From CAZOMR01 sp964580655 (GTDB lineage Bacteria; RBG-13-61-14; CAZOMR01), in NCBI GenBank assembly GCA_964580655.1, contig CAZOMR010000099.1, positions 1 to 11,431 of the forward strand: a stretch of DNA of 11,431 nucleotides, read 5' to 3'. The notes under the pieces are model-generated. The model saw only the letters and a program-made list of their open reading frames with translations, was not told the origin of the DNA and made no database searches. Numbering within the stretch: position 1 is the stretch's first letter; every line of letters starts with the position of its first letter. Position numbers and translations under genes: made by a program. Of the stretch, positions 8,201-11,431 are shown piece by piece.

Positions 8201-8522
8201 GATCATTACCAAGGTCAGGAAGGCTTACCCTCTGCGTGGCATAATTGCCGAGGTGGAGTCTGACGGCGCCACGGTGGTCATAAATATAGGCGCTAAACAA
8301 GGGGTCAAGCCGGGAATGGAGATGAATGTATTGGCGGAAAAAATCCTCAAAGTGGGCACTAAGAGTCTTGTCAAGCACGAAAAGATAGCGAAACTTGAGG
8401 TGAGCCAGGTGGAGCAGGAACTCGCATACGGCAAGATTAAAGAGACCACCGACAAGGTAATAAATGGTATGAAAGTGCAGGAGTTGAGCGAGGGCCAAGA
8501 TGATGAAGGGGATGAGGATTAG
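5259..8522 (+). CDS. Fusion protein: class III nucleotide cyclase, CHAT protease, TM helix, TPR, CsgG-like domain
   Basis: The 1087-residue protein has six parts. (1) A charged, helical N-terminus (34-60). (2) A class III adenylate/guanylate cyclase domain (about 61-225) with both metal aspartates (Asp69 in FTDIKGST, Asp113 in TIGDAIMA), Lys109 and Asp167 at the purine-specifying positions as in adenylyl cyclases, and Asn174/Arg178 in VNVAAR. (3) A CHAT caspase-like domain (about 335-610) with the likely dyad His468 (YAGHAD) and Cys511 (ANGCQSG), plus IPWELLYDG and the closing YMLYGDPSF. (4) One membrane helix (about 662-682). (5) Roughly three TPR-like repeats (690-800). (6) A CsgG-like domain (about 852-960) with VVEREKIDKI and ARLIATGSVIRYG, then a FlgT-C-like beta domain (about 990-1060) and an acidic tail. 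Positive charge on the N side of the helix suggests the cyclase and CHAT are cytoplasmic and the C-terminal 400 residues periplasmic. AAGGAG (5243-5248) precedes the ATG by 10 bases. Domain calls are by motif; substrate and signal are unknown. Confidence 0.85.
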   Translation: MTENNDDKRKDELVGGKADKPKEELQEGEMSGSVSEILKERMRLEDEQRKLDKMIKDKFQHNITVMFTDIKGSTAYFEAYGDVEGRAMVHKHNEMLFPCVERHGGRVIKTIGDAIMALFQDPAEGVRAAVEIQNTLDQYNQEQDQKHKQIHVRVGLNYGPGVVEEKDVFGDAVNVAARVEGQADADQVIISEDLYKEIRREDDILCRFAKEVAMKGKSEPVKLYRVIWSEEQLVAEGEFKKTGTRRAKDTRERLTKGRVVELHVSRDGNQLKVSVFERARAEEKTVQQYDTIKVSEDKAQKLCDEVVTLLNRANRRGKISKEILKQLQELGQNLYDQLLTPEAKEKLAHSGAEDLILRLDDQLVHIPWELLYDGSRFLCQRFAMGRIVSTRQHVREATSRHIARPLKMMILADPRGDLPASAVEGRRLRDTLDPEHELINANMKLSSIDTSFVKNKLRDYDVIHYAGHADYDAKNPANSGWLLAEGKLTAGEVSNMAGKKPMPALVVANGCQSGQTDQWKITSKYEEEIFGIANAFLVSGVQHYIGTFWDILDEPGLEFALAFYRAMLDGNHIGEAVRQARMHLIDKYGEETIVWASYMLYGDPSFNYLAEVKEAEEAERVKPDIPATPPAYPGMTVEGYPMPLRGVTTATMETKVGLSSGMKALIGVIIAAVVLIGGVLLYQGGILGGKGADEYLKAGEMALEQGDLTTALSQFQQAVQARQGTPAEKAQAFMLIGRIYSTRNQNDLALQNYEQAASEDGTNAEAHINLGQMLMKLGRPAQAQTAFRGALAASPGNNIANMLLAEVVNMQKLAIDKERQAVMDQEVQQLVARYKSDRVKMSREPIDEWTSRPMTLTFLDYHTGGKMAMMEGEGKFLELAIIDALNQTGRVKVVEREKIDKIISELNLSSSQLASEETRLRLGRLLSARLIATGSVIRYGNETQASLRLIETETSEVKISVNPILKGTPGTARIAEELKKEIITKVRKAYPLRGIIAEVESDGATVVINIGAKQGVKPGMEMNVLAEKILKVGTKSLVKHEKIAKLEVSQVEQELAYGKIKETTDKVINGMKVQELSEGQDDEGDED

Positions 8523-8573
8523 CCGGGAGAGGATCACGAGGTATAGTAAGAGGAAGAGTGAAAAAATAAAGGG

Positions 8574-8601
8574 TTGTCAAGGAAAAAATCAGGTATATAA
8601 T
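8574..8601 (+). promoter_or_regulatory. Near-consensus sigma70 promoter
   Basis: TTGTCA (8574-8579) and a perfect TATAAT (8596-8601) are separated by 16 bp. The predicted start is near 8608, giving a leader of about 28 bases before the ATG at 8637, with AAGGAGG at 8624-8630. The promoter indicates that the downstream 194-residue gene is transcribed on its own and probably strongly. No intrinsic terminator was seen between the cyclase-CHAT stop and this promoter. Confidence 0.7.
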
Positions 8602-8636
8602 AAGGAAAAATGCTTGACATTTGAAGGAGGAATATC

Positions 8637-9221
8637 ATGGCAACTCTTTCCGAGCTACTGGGGAAAGCGGATGTAACCCTGGCTGAGGTTACGACTCACC
8701 TGGATGGGTTGAATGAAAAGGAGCGCATTGACCAGGTCGTTGCGCTCAACAAGGCTCAGCAGATGAAGCTGTGGGAAGTCGCTGAAGGCTCCGAGCCGCT
8801 CAGTCTCGACTATCTGGTTCCCCCTGACGAGAAGCCGCTCGTGCCTCATCCATTCGAGGGCAAGAATTCTCTTCCGCTGTTCACCCGCTTTCAGAAGGTC
8901 TTCTACTTTGATAAAGACCGGAACATCTGCGGATATAACAATCAACCCATGATGTGGTTCACAGGCCCCGGGTATATGATGGTCCAGGTGAACCCGAAAA
9001 GCGAGCGGGAGCTCCAGGTTGACTATACCCGCATCCCGAAGGAGCACCCTGCGGGGTGGCCGGAGATCAAGTCCAATGATGTGTTTCCCACACGGTTCAT
9101 CTACGGGGGCACAAAGGACAACCTGAGATGGGTGTCAAAAGATGTGCTCATAGGCCGCGCCTACAAGATGGGCGATGACCCCATGCCCAACTGGTTCGTG
9201 CTCTGCCGCCGCACGAAATAA
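8637..9221 (+). CDS. Conserved-looking protein of unknown function, 194 residues
   Basis: I do not recognise this family. The protein has no signal peptide and no membrane helix, and appears soluble and cytosolic. The N-terminal 60 residues are helical and charged (LSELLGKADVTLAEVTTHL, then NEKERIDQVVALNKAQQMKLWEVAEG). The remainder looks beta-rich, with aromatic and glycine motifs that resemble a conserved fold: F82-T-R-F-Q-K-V-F-Y-F-D, C98-G-Y-N-N-Q-P-M-M-W-F-T-G-P-G-Y-M, V128-D-Y-T-R-I-P, W141-P-E-I-K-S-N, and L163-R-W-V-S-K-D-V-L-I-G-R-A. There are two cysteines (98 and 190). The start is well supported by a strong AAGGAGG site (8624-8630, spacing 6) and a near-consensus promoter. Coding is supported by the intact frame and ordinary composition. 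Its position after the cyclase-CHAT gene may be coincidental because it has its own promoter. Confidence 0.85.
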   Translation: MATLSELLGKADVTLAEVTTHLDGLNEKERIDQVVALNKAQQMKLWEVAEGSEPLSLDYLVPPDEKPLVPHPFEGKNSLPLFTRFQKVFYFDKDRNICGYNNQPMMWFTGPGYMMVQVNPKSERELQVDYTRIPKEHPAGWPEIKSNDVFPTRFIYGGTKDNLRWVSKDVLIGRAYKMGDDPMPNWFVLCRRTK

Positions 9222-9284
9222 AAAGAATAAAAAGGGGACGATTTCCTATTTCCAGGGGCAAGATTCTCTAATCAACCAAAGATA

Positions 9285-9297
9285 GGGAAACTTTCCC
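9285..9297. repeat. Perfect 13-bp palindrome GGGAAACTTTCCC
   Basis: GGGAAA (9285-9290) and TTTCCC (9292-9297) flank one central C, followed by ATTTTC. It lies in the 89-base gap after the 194-residue gene and ends 13 bases before the ATG at 9311. It could be a weak terminator for the upstream gene or an operator for the downstream one; the thymine tract is too short for a confident terminator. The gap also contains AAAAAGGGGACGATTTCC near 9228-9245, which faintly resembles repetitive intergenic elements of deltaproteobacteria. Confidence 0.3.
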
Positions 9298-9310
9298 ATT
9301 TTCAATATCC

Positions 9311-11245
9311 ATGACAGATACACACATCCAAGCCGTCTCTGCCGGGCGGGGTAGTCGCATAAGTTCCGGGTCAGATGGTCTTCGGGGGAGATGGAGTGTG
9401 ATTTGGGCCGCGGCTTTCGTGAGCCTTTTCGTGCATTGTGCTCTGCTCCTGGTATTCTTCGGCGGGCCACGCGCCCTGATCTCTGACCAGCCGCTCATCC
9501 ACAAAGACCATGGCTGGCACTTTTATTACAGCATGCTTGGCCGTGGTTTCTTGATCGAGCACGGCACCACCTGGTGCTATGACCCTTTCCTCATGGCGGG
9601 TTATCCGACCGATGTCTTTGACGGCAGTGACCGACTGATCAAGGTCGCCATGGTCCCGATGCATATGCTGTCCCCGGAGGCCGGGTATAAGGTCTCCGTG
9701 TTCTTTATGGCCGCGGTGGTTCCGCTTCTTTTTTTCGCAGCGCCGCTCTGGTTCGGCATGAAGCCCCGTATTGCCATAATTGCCGCCATCATCGGTATAT
9801 GGGAGTGGTGGATGGGAGGCGGGCTATCTATATTTGCCACAGGCATGGTCGGGTTTGGGCTCGCAAGCATCTATGGACTTGCCCTGGCCGCGCTCTTTGC
9901 CCGGTACCTGCAAACGGGATTCCGCGGCATCCACATCATGCTTATCGTCGCGGCACCTGTAGCCCTGATTGTTCATCCGGGCATCCTGCTCATAGTGGGT
10001 GCACCTTGTGGAGTTCTTTACCTGATTAATTTCAAAAAGCTGTCTGTTCGCAGACATCTCTTTATAGTGTTCGTATGCGTTTTCGCCATTGCAGTGAACC
10101 TCTTTTGGATCATCCCCTATTTGGAGAACCTGGCTTTTGCGAAATTACCACATGCCCATTTTCAAGACCCTTTACAGATTATCGGGTTCTTGCTGTTCAG
10201 CGTGGTCAATTGGTATCAGGTTATTGTGCCCCTCCTCCTGGTAGCCGCAGTGGCTGGTTTTATGGCGCTCCACCGGGATGGCCGCCCGGACCTGGTTCTC
10301 TGTCTGGGTATTCCAGCGTTGATATTTCTTGTCGTTTTTCTCCTCGGGGGATTGATCCCCGTATTCCGCGATATTGAGCCCGGCCGCTACGGCCTGCCAT
10401 TTCTGTTCCTTCTTGTTCTTCCAGCGGCAAAGGGTCTCGAGACCTGGGCCCAGGCCATCAAAGGCACCGGATACGGCAGGTTCAGGCGCATTGCGGCCGC
10501 GACCGTCTTTGCAATCTCCATCCCTTCCTTTCTCATATTTCTCTTCGCCTTTTTTTTCAGCCCACCTGAACAACCTTTTGTGGGTATGAATACCAGGGTG
10601 TCCAGTATTCGCGACTGGATCATTGTCAATACCGATCGTAGTGCCCGTATCTTGATCGAGGACAGGGGTCCTTATAACAATATCTACGAAGATACCTTTG
10701 CTACCTCTCCCCTCGCATATTACACGCATCGCGAATTGATCGGCGGCCCTCATTGGGCCGCGCACCTCAAACACCACTTTGCGGACCTCTCCGGAGTTGA
10801 GCTCTTCGGACGCTATCTCCACCAATGGGATGAGAGATCCCTTGCCGAGTACATGGACATTTACAACATAGGATGGGTGGGCGCCTACTCTATGCTTGTG
10901 AGAAAGCTCTTCGATGAACACCCTGCTCTCTTCAAGCCGATCAGTGAGGCCGGGGACTTTCAATTCTACGAGGTGAACCGCCAGAGAACCTTTTTCATTG
11001 AGGGAAGCGGCCTGGTGGAGGCGGACTACAACCGGCTCACTATTAAAAACGCAAAAGCCTCCTCCGAAAGAGTCGAAAGAGCCGAAAGAGTCGTGATCTC
11101 CTACCATTGGCATCCACGCCTTTGGACCGAACCGCCTGCCAGGGTGGTCCGGGTGATGATCGGCGACGACCCGGTGGGTTTTATTGGAATCATTAATCCC
11201 CGGTCCGAGATGACGATCGAAACCAGGTACTGGCGAAGAAATTAA
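9311..11245 (+). CDS. Polytopic membrane protein, GT-C/YfhO-like glycosyltransferase
   Basis: The 644-residue protein begins with a short basic cytosolic tail and a first membrane helix (about 29-51). A loop with D66-H-G-W-H-F-Y72 and W88-C-Y-D-P-F-L-M-A-G-Y-P-T-D follows. About ten further hydrophobic segments lie between residues 126 and 416. A soluble C-terminal part (about 420-644), likely periplasmic, ends in a beta-rich segment (ISYHWHPRLW...VMIGDDPVGF). An acidic D-H motif in the first large loop, many helices and a C-terminal beta domain fit GT-C glycosyltransferases (YfhO or PTPS-related membrane type), which use polyprenyl-phosphate sugars in envelope glycan decoration; this assignment is by layout and motif only. 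The ATG at 9311 lacks a Shine-Dalgarno. An in-frame GTG at 9398 has GGGGGAG (9384-9390) at spacing 7, and would start the protein just at the first helix. Residues 586-594 are encoded by three 9-bp repeats. Confidence 0.75.
   Translation: MTDTHIQAVSAGRGSRISSGSDGLRGRWSVIWAAAFVSLFVHCALLLVFFGGPRALISDQPLIHKDHGWHFYYSMLGRGFLIEHGTTWCYDPFLMAGYPTDVFDGSDRLIKVAMVPMHMLSPEAGYKVSVFFMAAVVPLLFFAAPLWFGMKPRIAIIAAIIGIWEWWMGGGLSIFATGMVGFGLASIYGLALAALFARYLQTGFRGIHIMLIVAAPVALIVHPGILLIVGAPCGVLYLINFKKLSVRRHLFIVFVCVFAIAVNLFWIIPYLENLAFAKLPHAHFQDPLQIIGFLLFSVVNWYQVIVPLLLVAAVAGFMALHRDGRPDLVLCLGIPALIFLVVFLLGGLIPVFRDIEPGRYGLPFLFLLVLPAAKGLETWAQAIKGTGYGRFRRIAAATVFAISIPSFLIFLFAFFFSPPEQPFVGMNTRVSSIRDWIIVNTDRSARILIEDRGPYNNIYEDTFATSPLAYYTHRELIGGPHWAAHLKHHFADLSGVELFGRYLHQWDERSLAEYMDIYNIGWVGAYSMLVRKLFDEHPALFKPISEAGDFQFYEVNRQRTFFIEGSGLVEADYNRLTIKNAKASSERVERAERVVISYHWHPRLWTEPPARVVRVMIGDDPVGFIGIINPRSEMTIETRYWRRN
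11066..11092 (+). repeat. Three tandem 9-bp units in the membrane protein gene
   Basis: GAAAGAGTC, GAAAGAGCC and GAAAGAGTC are consecutive and differ at one base, encoding E-R-V-E-R-A-E-R-V (residues 586-594) in the C-terminal soluble part. The 9-base period and peptide pattern match the repeat within tldD at 2650-2676 (E-N-V-E-N-A-E-K-V), although the bases differ. Confidence 0.7.
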
Positions 11246-11431
11246 TTATTACAAAGGCAGGTTAATTCACGACCACCCCAGTATAGCCTCTACTCGGACA
11301 CCCCTATCTGCAACTCGAAAATTGGGGGGAACTCCTGTAGAGTCTAGGCCTGCGACATAAAAGGGGGGGTTTTAGACGTTGGCGGCTTTTTGCACCCAGA
11401 ATTCCTCCATCCGGCCGGAGAGGTGGAGACA
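11246..11431. other. Terminal 186-base stretch with no supported gene
   Basis: No reading frame on either strand here shows both a start with a ribosome site and a protein-like length; frames are closed within about 35-45 codons. The stretch contains conspicuous homopolymers (GGGGGG near 11323-11328 and AAAAGGGGGGGTTTT at about 11357-11371). A minus-strand frame reads about 34 codons between stops without a plausible start. It may be an intergenic repeat or the degraded edge of a neighbouring gene. No clear terminator for the upstream membrane protein gene was found. Confidence 0.4.

Noticed and set aside
3875..8522. The module as part of a type III-E CRISPR system
   Set aside because: No repeat-spacer array, no Cas7-11-like or other cas gene is present; the resemblance is limited to the CHAT/sigma logic.
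8037..8537. Minus-strand frame of 166 codons opposite the CsgG-like region
   Set aside because: It is opposite a conserved-looking domain of the fusion protein; the hydrophobic, His/Leu-rich translation is typical of antisense frames.
8614..8619. Perfect TTGACA resembling a -35 box just before the 194-residue gene
   Set aside because: A -10 box at the right distance would fall inside the coding start, where none is seen; the TTGTCA/TATAAT pair upstream is the better promoter.
9228..9245. AAAAAGGGGACGATTTCC as a REP-like element
   Set aside because: There is only one weak copy in the window and no REP-associated transposase gene; it cannot be supported without a genome-wide search.
10172..11113. 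Long minus-strand reading frame (313 codons) opposite the membrane protein gene
   Set aside because: The + strand frame has clear membrane helices and is longer; the minus frame is low-complexity and has no recognisable domain.

Overview
This window looks like bacterial chromosome of moderate GC content with densely packed genes, all on the + strand. The gene set fits a Gram-negative organism of the deltaproteobacterial (Desulfobacterota-like) type or a related uncultured lineage: dapL next to folK, a PP0621/YHS-like small protein, a DUF4911-like small protein and tldD, followed by a protein with predicted periplasmic TPR and CsgG-like parts. The taxonomic reading is an inference from gene content. 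No rRNA, tRNA, CRISPR array, transposase or phage gene was seen.

Region 1 (about 111-3780) is a tight housekeeping operon. A good sigma70-type promoter (TTGACC, 17 bp, TATCAT) leads into dapL (lysine/diaminopimelate synthesis). Then come folK (folate synthesis, 4-bp ATGA overlap), a one-TM-helix protein with a Cys-rich metal-binding-like tail, a 78-residue DUF4911-like protein and the metalloprotease gene tldD. TldD carries a short 9-bp-periodic insertion near residues 94-105.

Region 2 (3875-8522) is the most interesting part. It holds three genes in order: an ECF-type sigma factor, a zinc-finger (C-x24-H-x3-C-x2-C) anti-sigma-like protein without a membrane helix, and a 1087-residue fusion. 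The fusion contains a class III nucleotide cyclase, a CHAT caspase-like protease domain with an apparent His468/Cys511 dyad, one membrane helix, TPR repeats, a CsgG-like domain and a FlgT-C-like end. The last two genes overlap by ATGA. The layout suggests a transmembrane signalling device: an envelope-side sensor (TPR/CsgG) coupled to a cytoplasmic protease and cAMP synthase, which could cleave or release the anti-sigma protein and so free the sigma factor. That mechanism is inferred. It is analogous to other systems in which a protease (Craspase TPR-CHAT, or CalpL) frees an ECF sigma factor from an inhibitor.

Region 3 (8574-11431) holds a 194-residue protein of unknown function behind a near-consensus promoter (TTGTCA, 16 bp, TATAAT) and a strong ribosome binding site. 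It is followed by a 644-residue polytopic membrane protein resembling GT-C/YfhO-type glycosyltransferases, and then 186 bases in which no gene could be supported. The 9-bp repeat in the 644-residue gene encodes the same peptide pattern (E-x-V-E-x-A-E-x-V) as the one inside tldD.
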